Shown here one piece after another: positions 7,722-17,314 of a stretch of 64,000 nt of DNA; within the stretch, counting starts at the first letter, position 1; the number at the start of each line of letters is the position of its first letter. Both the position numbers and the translations under genes were made by a program. This DNA is from an uncultured Collinsella sp. (lineage in GTDB: Bacteria > Actinomycetota > Coriobacteriia > Coriobacteriales > Coriobacteriaceae). A model generated the notes under the pieces. That model was not told where the DNA came from. It searched no databases and saw nothing but the letters and a program-made list of their open reading frames with translations. The DNA lies in the NCBI GenBank assembly GCA_958403385.1, contig CATXXC010000007.1, forward strand, positions 1 through 64,000, written 5' to 3'.

Positions 7722-9875
7722 TTACTGAACTTTGCTGGCGAACTCGAGGTATTGCATGCGCTGCAGCTTGTCGATCGTCGAGGCGTAGGGGCTGTCTTCC
7801 GATTCCAAGTCGTAGCGCAGCCCGTCGGCACCGAGATAGCCGGCGACATTGATGGTGGGCACATCTGACCTTGTCGCAAGCAGGGCCTTTTGGTAATTGG
7901 TGAGCGGGGCGCCGATCTTATTAAGGGTAATGGCTGCAATCTCGTTTGCCCCGACGGTGTCGTAGACGTTGAGCTCGGTATTGCCGGCGATCTCATAGTT
8001 AGCCCAGACGAGATATGTCGACTGATAGATACGGAAAGCGTGGCTGGCCGTATCTTCCTGAGGGTACAGCTCGTCGTTGAGAGTCGTTGCGGCGCTCGGC
8101 TGATGGTCGCCAAAAAAGACAAGAACAACCGGTCTGCCGATATTGCGGAGTTCGTTGATAAAGTACTCGAGGTCCCGGTCAGATGCGTTGATGCAGGTGA
8201 GATAGGTGTTGAGCGCGCTGTTGGCGCCCTCGCTGGCTCCCTCGACCCAATAGTTTGTCAGCTCTTCGGCGGGAACGGTGCCATAGTCGTAGCCGCCGTG
8301 ATTTTGCATCGTGACGTCAAAGATGAACTGCGGCGCTTCGTCGGTTCTAAGCAGGTCGAGTATCTTGTCGTAGGTGGCGTAGTCGCATACGCCGGCATGG
8401 TAATAGGGCGCACCTTCGAAATCGCCGATTGAAAGAAAGTCTCCAAAGCCCAGCTGCTGATAGATCTTATCTCGATGGTAGTTGACGGGGTTTTGCGGGT
8501 GCATAGCGGTAGTGGTATACCCAAGCTCTTTAAGGTCCTTTGCCAGGCTGTTGACGCCATTCATCTGATACAGCTGATAGGGGATTTTGCCTAATCCGAC
8601 AAAGGCCGTTGTCGCTCCGGTCAAAAATTCGAATTCGGAGTTCGCCGTTCCGCCACCGGCGACCGAAGCGAGCATGGTGCCGCGAACAAGTGTGTCGGGA
8701 AGCGAGTTGTAGAATGCGGGGCCGGTGTACCCGGCCGCCTGGAGCTGCTCAAAGCACGAAAGGTCGCTAAAACTCTCGTTCATGACGGCAACAATCGTCG
8801 GCTTGATTTCATTGAACTGGGCAACGGCCGCCGCGCGCTGTTCGCTCGAGCCATATGTGCTGTCGTAGACGGTGGCGAGCTCCTGCTCGATGCTCTGCGC
8901 CTCATCGGGCGTATAGTCTTCGGGCTTCTCAATGGGCAACTCGTTGACCATTTCGGTGAACGAAGTGATAAAACCCTGAGACGCATACGTGGTGATGGGC
9001 TGCCAACGGTCAAATCCAAAATCCAGCGCCTGCTCCAAGTCGATGTTGGAAAAGCCTGAGAGCCCCACAACGGTCACTAGCAGAAAAGCACAGAGGTTAG
9101 CGGCGATAGCGGGGAAGACATGGGTGGGCGTACGGAGCTTTCGCGGTCGGATGAGCGAAAGAAGCCCCAGGGAAATCTCCAGCAGGGCGAGAGAGGTTAC
9201 GATTCCGGCGGTAAAGGTAAACTCGTATCCCTCGCTCACTTCCATTGCGGTGCCAAGGGCCAAGATATCGCTTGGCAGGATGGCTTCGCCTTTAAACGTT
9301 ATGACGAAGTGCTCGGCAATGCCAAGGATGCAGCAGACGACGGGCACGAGAGCCATGACGCCTCCATGACGCTGTCCCAGCAAATAAAGGGAGAGCAGAA
9401 CCGTCGCGAGCAGCCCGACGGAAAACCCGAATGAGTTGGCGGGAATGCGATAGAACGTTTCGTTGCAGGCAATTTCGAGTGAAACGAACGAGAGCGCTGA
9501 AACAGCGGCGATGACAAGGATGTCACGGCAAATACAGGCAACCGTTCCCGTCGCAAGGTCGGTTTGGTCGATAAGTCCCGAAACCAAGGGCTCGACAAGA
9601 AGTATGACGGCGGCAGCACCGAGCGCCGAATAAGAAAGGAGCCATAGGGAACTGTCCTCATTTACGAGCAATTGATTCGTAACCCATGCAGCTACCACGC
9701 CGAGCGGGATGAGGAGCGTCGCGCACCAAAAGACGCGGGCAATGGGCGGCTTTTCATTGTGTTTGATTGAAAAATACACGCGCACGACGACGGCGGCCAC
9801 GATAAGGACGGCGATGAATATGGGCAGATTGGCCATGTCGCTCGAAGTGATTTCAAGGGGGATATCTTCGGTCAT
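7722..9875 (-). CDS. LtaS-like membrane sulfatase / phosphoglycerol transferase
   Basis: This is a polytopic membrane protein with an extracellular alkaline-phosphatase/sulfatase-fold domain, as in lipoteichoic acid synthases and related phosphoglycerol transferases. Roughly the first 310 residues hold about seven or eight hydrophobic segments, more than the five of classical LtaS. The extracellular domain shows N-E-S-F-S-D (metal site), the presumed catalytic Thr region G-T-A-N-S-E-F-E-F-L-T-G, and the metal-binding F-F-G-D-H-Q-P-S. The ATG at 9875 is preferred over an upstream in-frame ATG at 9950 because AGAGGA precedes it at proper distance. The length is 717 residues. The gene stands alone, divergent from uvrA. 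The polymer it builds cannot be told from sequence. Confidence 0.82.
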   Translation of the reverse strand: MTEDIPLEITSSDMANLPIFIAVLIVAAVVVRVYFSIKHNEKPPIARVFWCATLLIPLGVVAAWVTNQLLVNEDSSLWLLSYSALGAAAVILLVEPLVSGLIDQTDLATGTVACICRDILVIAAVSALSFVSLEIACNETFYRIPANSFGFSVGLLATVLLSLYLLGQRHGGVMALVPVVCCILGIAEHFVITFKGEAILPSDILALGTAMEVSEGYEFTFTAGIVTSLALLEISLGLLSLIRPRKLRTPTHVFPAIAANLCAFLLVTVVGLSGFSNIDLEQALDFGFDRWQPITTYASQGFITSFTEMVNELPIEKPEDYTPDEAQSIEQELATVYDSTYGSSEQRAAAVAQFNEIKPTIVAVMNESFSDLSCFEQLQAAGYTGPAFYNSLPDTLVRGTMLASVAGGGTANSEFEFLTGATTAFVGLGKIPYQLYQMNGVNSLAKDLKELGYTTTAMHPQNPVNYHRDKIYQQLGFGDFLSIGDFEGAPYYHAGVCDYATYDKILDLLRTDEAPQFIFDVTMQNHGGYDYGTVPAEELTNYWVEGASEGANSALNTYLTCINASDRDLEYFINELRNIGRPVVLVFFGDHQPSAATTLNDELYPQEDTASHAFRIYQSTYLVWANYEIAGNTELNVYDTVGANEIAAITLNKIGAPLTNYQKALLATRSDVPTINVAGYLGADGLRYDLESEDSPYASTIDKLQRMQYLEFASKVQ

Positions 9876-10068
9876 GGACGTTCCTCTGTTACAGCAAATT
9901 AAGTTCAGTATTAGATTACTGTAACCTTTCCACGGCATTTCGAGAAACAAAGCGCCCGATACGCAAAGCTAAAGGTCTGCGAATCTTGTATTACGAACAT
10001 CTGTGCGCGTCGAGTGCGCTAAACTCATCGGCAGTATGATTCGATGCAATAGGAGGCAAGGAGCTTCC

Positions 10069-12948
10069 ATGTCTGATTCTTCTATCGTTATTCGCGGCGC
10101 TCGTGAGCACAACCTCCGTGATATCGATGTTTCCATTCCGCGTGACCAACTCGTGGTCATTACCGGTCTTTCTGGCTCGGGCAAGAGTTCGCTGGCATTT
10201 GACACTATCTATGCCGAGGGCCAGCGTCGATACGTCGAGAGCCTTTCGAGCTATGCGCGCCAGTTCTTGGGCCAGATGGACAAACCCGACTTGGATTCAA
10301 TCGACGGCCTTTCGCCGGCGGTGTCGATCGACCAAAAGACGACGTCTAAAAACCCTCGCTCGACGGTTGGCACCGTAACCGAGATTTATGACTATCTGCG
10401 CCTGCTGTTCGCCCGTGTGGGCACCCCGCACTGTCCCGAATGCGGCCGCGTCATTGAGCGCCAGACGACCGACCAGGTTGCCGACAAAGTCTTGGCGGCG
10501 GGGGAGGGTCGCCGCGCGTTTGTGCTGGCACCGGTGGTGCGCGGGCGAAAAGGCGAGTACACCAAACTGTTTGAGGACCTTCGCGCCGAGGGCTTTAGCC
10601 GCGTGCGTGTCGACGGCGAAGTGCGCTCGCTCGACGATCCGATCGATCTGGACAAGAAGTTCAAGCACGATATCGAGGTCGTGGTCGATCGCATCGTGAT
10701 CCGTGAGAATTCTCTGGGCCGTATCGCCGAGTCTGTTGAGCAGGCGACCGCGCTGGCTCACGGCAATGTAAACGTGTACATGCTGCCCGATCGTGATGCT
10801 CCCGAGGGGACCGAAGGCGAGCTGCTGGAGTATTCGTTGGCCTTGGCGTGCCCGGAGCATGGACACTCCATTGACGATCTTCAGCCGCGTGATTTTTCGT
10901 TTAACGCTCCCTATGGCGCATGTCCTGAGTGCGATGGCCTGGGCTTTAAGAAAACCGTTGATGCCGAGGCGCTGATCGAGGACCCCTCGAAGTCCATTGC
11001 CGACGGAGTCTTTGGTAGCCTGTTTGGCAATTCGAACTACTACCCGCAGATTTTTGCTGCGGTCTGTAAACACTTTAAGGTGGGCACCGATACGCCGTGG
11101 GAGGACTTGCCCCCTCGCGTACGTCGTGCATTCTTGGATGGCCTGGGCGATACGAAGATCTCGGTTGACTACCAAAAGCTCGACGGACGTCGTAGCCAGT
11201 GGGATACCAAGTTTTCGGGCGTTCGCAACATCCTGTACGAACGCTATACCGAGACGACGAACGAGAACACCAAGGCGCGCTTGGAGAAGTACATTCGCGA
11301 GGAACCGTGCTCGAGCTGCCACGGCGCTCGTTTGCGCCCTGAGATGCTCGCCGTCACCGTGGGCGGCAAGTCCATTTACGAGGTTTGTTGCCTGTCGTGC
11401 CGTGAGTCGCTCGAGTTTTTTGAGGGCCTGGAGCTCACCGAGCGCCAACAGTTTATCGGCGGGCGCATCGTCAAGGAAATCCTGGAGCGCTTGCGTTTTC
11501 TGGTCGATGTTGGACTTGACTATCTGACGCTCGATCGTGCCTCGGCGACGCTTTCTGGTGGCGAGGCGCAGCGTATTCGCCTGGCAACGCAGATCGGCGC
11601 GGGTCTCATGGGCGTGCTCTATATTCTGGATGAGCCCTCGATCGGTCTTCATCAGCGTGACAACGAGCGCCTGATCAAGACGCTCGAGCGCCTGCGCGAT
11701 ATCGGCAATACCGTTATCGTCGTCGAACACGACGAGGATACAATCCGTGCCGCCGACTACGTGATCGACATGGGGCCCGGCGCCGGCGTCAACGGCGGAC
11801 ACGTAGTCGCGGCGGGAACGCCTGCCGATATTATGGCTTGTCCTGAGTCGATGACGGGCGCTTATCTGACCGGCAAACGAATGATCCGGGTGCCTGATGA
11901 ACGGCGCAAGCCCGGTCGCGGCTGCCTTAAAATTACGGGCGCTCGAGCCAACAACCTCAAAAACGTTACCGCCAAGATCGAGTTTGGTACGCTTACGGTT
12001 GTTACCGGCGTGTCGGGATCGGGCAAGAGCTCCCTGGTTACCGACACCATTGCGCCTGCCCTTACGAATGCCATTCACCGTTCGACGCGCCCTGTGGGTC
12101 CGTATAAGAAAATCGAGGGCATCGAGTGTATCGATAAGGTTATCGATATCGACCAGTCGCCGATTGGCCGCACGCCGCGTTCCAACCCTGCTACCTATAT
12201 CGGCCTGTGGGATGATCTTCGCGCGCTGTTTGCGAGTACGCCGGAGTCGAAGGCGCGCGGCTACTCGCCGGGTCGTTTCTCCTTTAATGTGAGTGGCGGG
12301 CGCTGTGAAGCGTGCAAGGGCGACGGACAGATCAAGATCGAGATGCACTTCCTTCCCGATATCTACGTTCCCTGCGAAGTTTGCGGCGGTAAACGCTACA
12401 ACCGCGAGACACTCGAGGTCACCTACCGTGGCAAGACCATCTCGGACGTACTTGACATGAGCGTCACCGAGGCACTGGCTTTCTTTGGGAATATCCCGCA
12501 GATTAAGCGCAAGCTTCAGACGCTGTACGATGTAGGCTTGGGCTACGTGAGCCTGGGCCAGCCCGCCACGACGCTTTCGGGTGGCGAGGCGCAGCGTGTG
12601 AAACTCGCCAAGGAGCTTCATCGACGCCAGACGGGCAAGACGTTCTATATTTTGGACGAGCCGACGACCGGCCTTCATTTTGAGGACGTCCGCCAGCTGC
12701 TCGATGTGCTGCAGCGCTTGGTCGATGCGGGCAACACGGTGCTGGTGATTGAACACAACCTTGATGTCATCAAGGTTGCCGACCGCCTGATCGATATGGG
12801 TCCCGAGGGCGGTAACGGCGGCGGAACCGTCGTGGTTTCGGGCACACCGGAGCAGGTTGCGGACTGTCCGCAGAGTTATACGGGCAAGTTTTTGGCGCCG
12901 TTGCTCAGGCGTGACCGGGAGCGTCAAGCTCAACTTGATGCTCAATAA
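10069..12948 (+). CDS. uvrA: Excinuclease ABC subunit A
   Basis: UvrA is the dimeric ABC-type damage sensor of nucleotide excision repair. The protein has two ABC ATPase modules: Walker A G-L-S-G-S-G-K-S-S (about residue 31) and G-V-S-G-S-G-K-S-S (about residue 645), each with an L-S-G-G-E-A-Q-R signature and a Walker B ending in L-D-E-P. Three C-x-x-C zinc sites are visible, including C-P-E-C, C-S-S-C and the C-E-A-C / C-E-V-C pair. I chose the ATG at 10069 behind AAGGAG; this gives 959 residues, the usual UvrA length. The very long open frame on the opposite strand here is a GC3 shadow. Confidence 0.96.
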   Translation: MSDSSIVIRGAREHNLRDIDVSIPRDQLVVITGLSGSGKSSLAFDTIYAEGQRRYVESLSSYARQFLGQMDKPDLDSIDGLSPAVSIDQKTTSKNPRSTVGTVTEIYDYLRLLFARVGTPHCPECGRVIERQTTDQVADKVLAAGEGRRAFVLAPVVRGRKGEYTKLFEDLRAEGFSRVRVDGEVRSLDDPIDLDKKFKHDIEVVVDRIVIRENSLGRIAESVEQATALAHGNVNVYMLPDRDAPEGTEGELLEYSLALACPEHGHSIDDLQPRDFSFNAPYGACPECDGLGFKKTVDAEALIEDPSKSIADGVFGSLFGNSNYYPQIFAAVCKHFKVGTDTPWEDLPPRVRRAFLDGLGDTKISVDYQKLDGRRSQWDTKFSGVRNILYERYTETTNENTKARLEKYIREEPCSSCHGARLRPEMLAVTVGGKSIYEVCCLSCRESLEFFEGLELTERQQFIGGRIVKEILERLRFLVDVGLDYLTLDRASATLSGGEAQRIRLATQIGAGLMGVLYILDEPSIGLHQRDNERLIKTLERLRDIGNTVIVVEHDEDTIRAADYVIDMGPGAGVNGGHVVAAGTPADIMACPESMTGAYLTGKRMIRVPDERRKPGRGCLKITGARANNLKNVTAKIEFGTLTVVTGVSGSGKSSLVTDTIAPALTNAIHRSTRPVGPYKKIEGIECIDKVIDIDQSPIGRTPRSNPATYIGLWDDLRALFASTPESKARGYSPGRFSFNVSGGRCEACKGDGQIKIEMHFLPDIYVPCEVCGGKRYNRETLEVTYRGKTISDVLDMSVTEALAFFGNIPQIKRKLQTLYDVGLGYVSLGQPATTLSGGEAQRVKLAKELHRRQTGKTFYILDEPTTGLHFEDVRQLLDVLQRLVDAGNTVLVIEHNLDVIKVADRLIDMGPEGGNGGGTVVVSGTPEQVADCPQSYTGKFLAPLLRRDRERQAQLDAQ

Positions 12949-12968
12949 GTAGGCGATTCAGTTTATGG

Positions 12969-13003
12969 GCGCCATCGACTCCTTGTGATTCGATGGCGCT
13001 TGC
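12969..13003 (+). terminator. Terminator-like hairpin after uvrA
   Basis: A perfect 10-bp stem (12969-12978 with 12990-12999) is followed only by a short, weak T run, so termination may be partial. Confidence 0.55.
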
Positions 13004-13080
13004 TGTGCCGAAGTGACGTATGCAGCCGAATTGGACATATACTTAATCCTTGCGTCCGAATGCGAGGGAAAGGATATGTC

Positions 13081-13581
13081 ATGGCAAAGGCTGTAAAGAC
13101 GCCAAAAACCAATGCGATGCGCGAGCTGGAAAGCGCCGGCATTTCCTATGTTCTACATACGTACGAAGACGATGGTGATGAGTCGGTGGGCCTGGGGGTC
13201 GCGATTTCGGAGCAGCTTGGCGAGGAGCCCGGTCAAGGATTTAAGACTTTGGTCTGCGTGACACCGTCCAACGACTATGTCGTGTGCTGTATCCCTGTTG
13301 CCGACGAGCTCGATCTAAAGTCCGCCGCGCGTGCCGCGGGGGAGAAGTCCTTGGCCATGATGCATGTGAAGGATTTGCTTGCGGCGACTGGCTACGTTCG
13401 CGGCGGCTGCAGCCCGGTCGGTATGAAAAAACGCTACCGGACGCTCATTGATGAGACATGTGTCCTTTGGGATACCATTTTTATTTCGGGAGGCAAGCGT
13501 GGTTATCAGCTCGAGCTTGCACCCGATGATTTAATTGCATTTTGCGGGGCGACGGTTGCCGCGATTACGAGAGAGGACTGA
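13081..13581 (+). CDS. YbaK/EbsC-family aminoacyl-tRNA deacylase
   Basis: The protein belongs to the YbaK/ProX trans-editing family, which hydrolyses mischarged tRNA (YbaK itself acts on Cys-tRNA-Pro). Visible family features are the N-terminal R-E-L-E-S-A-G-I-S-Y stretch, the K-T-L-V-C-V segment with the conserved catalytic Lys, and the C-terminal R-G-G-C-S-P-V-G-M-K substrate-site loop, which matches YbaK well. From the ATG at 13081 (AAAGGA upstream) the length is 166 residues, as expected. The stop lies 3 bp before murJ, so the two share a transcript. The exact tRNA substrate is inferred from the family only. Confidence 0.85.
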   Translation: MAKAVKTPKTNAMRELESAGISYVLHTYEDDGDESVGLGVAISEQLGEEPGQGFKTLVCVTPSNDYVVCCIPVADELDLKSAARAAGEKSLAMMHVKDLLAATGYVRGGCSPVGMKKRYRTLIDETCVLWDTIFISGGKRGYQLELAPDDLIAFCGATVAAITRED

Positions 13582-13584
13582 GCG

Positions 13585-15267
13585 ATGCCGCAGGAAGAAT
13601 TGAAGCGCGGAGCTCATTTTGCAAAAGAATCTGCGCCTCAGACACCCTCATCCGAAGCTTCTTCGTCGCGAGATGACACTGACGACATGGGCTCGTCGGA
13701 CTACTCCACGGTTGGTCGTTCCGCCGGGCTTATGACCATCCTGACCATCGTGTCTCGCGTCACCGGTTTTATCCGCACGTGGGCAATGGCGGCCGCTATC
13801 GGCATGTCGCTACTCTCGTCCTCCTATCAGGTCGCCAACAACCTGCCCAATATGCTCTACGAACTCGTGATGGGCGGCATGCTCGTGACGGCGTTTTTGC
13901 CCGTGTACATGGGCGTGAGGCGTGAGCAGGGTCGCGAGGCCTCGAACGAGTACGTGGGCAACCTGCTCGGCATTCTGCTTTTGGTGCTGGGTGGCATTTC
14001 GTTGCTGGGGACCGTGTTCGCCCCGGGCTTTATCTGGACGCAATCGTTCCTTTCGGGTGACGGCGGCAGCATGGATACCGCTGCGTTCATGTTCCGTTTC
14101 TTTGCCATCCAGATTCTGTTTTATGGTTTGGGCTCGGTGTTCTCGGGCGTTCTCAACGCACACCGCGACTACTTCTGGTCGACGTTTGCCCCGGTCCTCA
14201 ACAATGTGATCGTCATTGCGAGCTTTATGGGTTTTGCGCCCGTGTCCGCACAGTTTGGCGAACGTGCCGGCATCATCTTGATTGCGGCCGGTACGACCCT
14301 CGGTGTCTTTGTTCAGATGGCATGTCAGATTCCCGCGCTTGGCAAGCACGGCGTGCATCCCCATATCCATATCGACTTTAAGGACCCCGCGCTGCGCCAG
14401 ACGATTGCGCTCGGTATCCCGACGCTGCTCGCCACGGTGTGCATGTTTGTCTCGACTTCTATCACCAACGCTGCCGCGCTGGTGGTCCAGCCCGAGACGG
14501 GTCCTTCCGTCATCGCCTATGCGCGCCTGTGGTACACGCTGCCCTACGCGCTGATTGCCGCCTCGCTTTCGACGGCGCTCTATACCGAGCTCTCTCATGA
14601 CGCACAGGAGAAGGATTACGACAGCGTTCGCACGGGCATTTCGCGTGGCGTCGCCCAGATGCTGTTCTTCCTGATTCCGTTCGCACTGTACCTGATTGTC
14701 TTCGCACGTCCGCTCAATATGATCTACTGTGCTGGCAAGTTCGATGAATCCGGCGTGGCGCTGGTGTCCGAGTACCTTGCCTACCTGGCGCTCTCGCTGC
14801 CGCTCTACGGCGTGGTCGTGTTGATGCAGAAGAGCTTCTCTGCCTTGCTCGACATGAAGCCCTATAGCCGCTATTGCCTGTATTCCGCCATCGGCCAGGC
14901 CGGCTCGGTTCTGCTGTTTGGCGTTGTGCTGGGCTTCGGTATGCCGGCAATCGCGCTTTCGTATGTCGTCGACTACGTGATCTTGGTCGGCTGTTCGCTG
15001 TGGTGGCTGCGTCGTCGCCTGCGTGGCCTTCAGGTCAAATCTATCCTACATGGCGGTTTCTTTGGCCTTTTGCTCGGTGGCCTAGGTGCTGCCGCAGGCG
15101 CCGGCGTCATGTGGGCGCTTGAACACTTTGTCGGGGCACTTGGCGGCTCGATTCTGATTACTCTTGGCTACGTTTGCGTTGCGGGTGTCGCCTCGCTTGT
15201 TGTTACCTTTGGCCTTGCCGTCGTCCTTAAGATGCCCGAGGTCTCGGCGCTGCTTCGTCGCAAGTAG
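13585..15267 (+). CDS. murJ: Lipid II flippase MurJ (MviN)
   Basis: MurJ moves lipid-linked peptidoglycan precursors across the cytoplasmic membrane. After an unusually hydrophilic, charged N-terminal stretch of about 45 residues, the protein is a chain of hydrophobic segments consistent with 14 membrane helices. The family signature S-R-V-T-G-F-I-R-T, with its conserved Arg residues in the central cavity, occurs at about residues 58-66. The length is 560 residues. It begins 3 bp after the YbaK-like gene, with the ribosome-binding site inside that gene's end, and is followed directly by uvrC. In-frame ATGs further inside would remove the extension, so the exact start is not certain. Confidence 0.9.
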   Translation: MPQEELKRGAHFAKESAPQTPSSEASSSRDDTDDMGSSDYSTVGRSAGLMTILTIVSRVTGFIRTWAMAAAIGMSLLSSSYQVANNLPNMLYELVMGGMLVTAFLPVYMGVRREQGREASNEYVGNLLGILLLVLGGISLLGTVFAPGFIWTQSFLSGDGGSMDTAAFMFRFFAIQILFYGLGSVFSGVLNAHRDYFWSTFAPVLNNVIVIASFMGFAPVSAQFGERAGIILIAAGTTLGVFVQMACQIPALGKHGVHPHIHIDFKDPALRQTIALGIPTLLATVCMFVSTSITNAAALVVQPETGPSVIAYARLWYTLPYALIAASLSTALYTELSHDAQEKDYDSVRTGISRGVAQMLFFLIPFALYLIVFARPLNMIYCAGKFDESGVALVSEYLAYLALSLPLYGVVVLMQKSFSALLDMKPYSRYCLYSAIGQAGSVLLFGVVLGFGMPAIALSYVVDYVILVGCSLWWLRRRLRGLQVKSILHGGFFGLLLGGLGAAAGAGVMWALEHFVGALGGSILITLGYVCVAGVASLVVTFGLAVVLKMPEVSALLRRK

Positions 15268-17214
15268 GTGCGCGTGGCCGGTCACGACAACATACCAACG
15301 CTTGCCGAGCAGGTTTCGCGCGTTCCCACACAGCCCGGATGCTACCTTTGGAAGGATGCCAAGGGCGATGTCATCTACGTGGGCAAGGCGAAAAACCTGC
15401 GCGCCCGCATGCGTCAATACGTGACACTGCAGGATGAGCGTCAAAAGATCCCGCTGATGATGCAGCTGGTGGCGAGCTTTGACTACATCGTTGTCGAAAC
15501 CGAGCATGAGGCGCTTGTACTCGAGCGCAACCTGATCGGCCAGTACCATCCGTACTTTAACGTCGACCTCAAGGATGACAAGAGCTACCCCTTTATCGCC
15601 ATTACAAAGGGCGACCTGTATCCCGCGATCAAATACACGCGTGAGCGTCATAAGCCGGGAACGCGCTATTTTGGACCCTATACCGATAGCCGTGCGGCAC
15701 GTGAGACGATAGATACGCTGCGCAAGGTTATCCCCATCTGCTCTGCATCCTGTGCGGAGTGGCGTCGTTGTCGCCGTACCATCGAGTCCCACAAGGGCGA
15801 GGAAGACATCGTCAATATGATTTGCGCGCAAAACGGGCGTCCCTGCTTTGACTACCATGTCGGGCGCGGCCCGGGTGCGTGTGTCGGCGCGATTTCCCCG
15901 GCAGACTATGCCAAGAACGTCAAGCGTGTCGAGCGCTTTTTGTCGGGCCATCGCAAGGATGTCGTCGATGAGCTGACCTCCGAGATGACGGATGCCGCCG
16001 AGGCGCTCGACTTTGAGCGCGCGGCACGCGTCAAACGTCGTTTGGAGGTCATCAGGGGTCTGGACGATCGTCAGCAAGTCGTTTTTCCCTCCAGTGTCGA
16101 TATCGATGTCATCGGGTTCTATCGCGAGGAGACCATCTCCGCCGCTTGCGTCTTCGTCGTTCGCGAGGGCCGAACAGTTCGCACCTGCGAGTTCATTCTC
16201 GACAAGGGTCTTGATGTTGACGAGGAAGAGCTCCAGTCGGGCTTTCTTAAGCGCTATTACGACGAGACGGCTGATATTCCAGCTGAGGTCAACCTTTCCG
16301 TCGAGCTTGAGGATGCGGAGGCGCTGGGGGAGTGGCTTGCGGGCAAGCGTGAGCGTTCCTGCCATCTCCATAGGCCGCAGCGTGGCGAAAAGCACCGTCT
16401 GCTCGATATGGCATCCAAAAATGCGCGCCATGCCCTCATGCGCTACATGATGCGAACGGGGTACGCTGACGACCGCACCAATCAAGCGCTCCTGGAGCTC
16501 GAAAGTGCGTTGGCGCTGCCATCGCCGCCGTTGCGTATCGAGTGCTTCGATATCTCTACACTGCATGGCACCTTTACGGTCGCCTCGATGGTGGTGTTTA
16601 CCAACGGGCGCGCCGACAAGAGCCAGTACCGTCGTTTTAAAATTCAGGCCGAATTGGACGAGGCAAACGACTTCGTGTCGATGTCCGAGGTTTTGGGACG
16701 ACGCTATGCTCCCGAGCGCATGGCCGACGAGCGCTTTGGCTCGCGCCCCGATTTGCTCGTTGTCGATGGCGGTAAGCCGCAATTGACCGCTGCGATCAAG
16801 CAACTTGAGGCTCTTGGGCTCGATATACCAGTTTGTGGCTTGGCGAAGGCCGACGAGGAAGTTTTTGTGCCTTGGGACGAGACTCCTGTCGTGCTGCCGA
16901 CCGGGTCTGCTTCGCTCTATCTAATTAAACAGGTACGCGATGAGTCCCACCGATTTGCCATCACGTTCCACCGTGAGTTGCGCGATAAAGCCATGACGGT
17001 TTCGGTGCTCGATGACGTTCCAGGCGTGGGACCCACCAGAAAACGTGCCCTTATGCGCCATTTTGGCTCGATGAAGCGTTTGCGCGCGGCGAGCGAGCAA
17101 GAGATCGCGAAAGTTCGCGGCATACCTGCCGATGTTGCCAAGGCGGTCCACGAGGCGCTCGTTGCATGGAATGCCGAGCGCGCCGAGGCGGCGGCTGGCC
17201 ATTCCGATAGCTAA
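15268..17214 (+). CDS. uvrC: Excinuclease ABC subunit C
   Basis: UvrC makes both incisions around a lesion. The N-terminal GIY-YIG nuclease is seen as G-C-Y-L-W then V-I-Y-V-G-K-A-K-N-L-R (residues 24-45). A UVR motif (A-L-D-F-E-R-A-A-R-V-K) and the RNase H-like second nuclease (I-E-C-F-D-I-S, L-L-V-V-D-G-G-K-P-Q) follow, and the C-terminus has a helix-hairpin-helix pair (D-V-P-G-V-G-P). The Fe-S region is odd: the usual G-R-C is G-R-G (Gly201), while additional cysteines occur at 158, 162, 168 and 186 besides 193 and 205. The start is GTG at 15268, or the next GTG at 15274, directly after the murJ stop with a weak ribosome site, implying coupling. Confidence 0.94.
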   Translation: MRVAGHDNIPTLAEQVSRVPTQPGCYLWKDAKGDVIYVGKAKNLRARMRQYVTLQDERQKIPLMMQLVASFDYIVVETEHEALVLERNLIGQYHPYFNVDLKDDKSYPFIAITKGDLYPAIKYTRERHKPGTRYFGPYTDSRAARETIDTLRKVIPICSASCAEWRRCRRTIESHKGEEDIVNMICAQNGRPCFDYHVGRGPGACVGAISPADYAKNVKRVERFLSGHRKDVVDELTSEMTDAAEALDFERAARVKRRLEVIRGLDDRQQVVFPSSVDIDVIGFYREETISAACVFVVREGRTVRTCEFILDKGLDVDEEELQSGFLKRYYDETADIPAEVNLSVELEDAEALGEWLAGKRERSCHLHRPQRGEKHRLLDMASKNARHALMRYMMRTGYADDRTNQALLELESALALPSPPLRIECFDISTLHGTFTVASMVVFTNGRADKSQYRRFKIQAELDEANDFVSMSEVLGRRYAPERMADERFGSRPDLLVVDGGKPQLTAAIKQLEALGLDIPVCGLAKADEEVFVPWDETPVVLPTGSASLYLIKQVRDESHRFAITFHRELRDKAMTVSVLDDVPGVGPTRKRALMRHFGSMKRLRAASEQEIAKVRGIPADVAKAVHEALVAWNAERAEAAAGHSDS

Positions 17215-17314
17215 ACACGAGCCTAAACAACTGATATACATGATTGCGCGATTTTCAACCATTTATTTCGCCATGATTGCCTGCTGATTTCGGGTTTTAT
17301 TAACGCTAAAACGT

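Noticed and set aside
10297..12945. Very long open frame antisense to uvrA (also antisense to uvrB, nrdD, gpmI and others)
   Set aside because: It mirrors a GC3-biased gene in the codon-complementary frame, has no ribosome site and resembles no family; uvrA is certain on the other strand.
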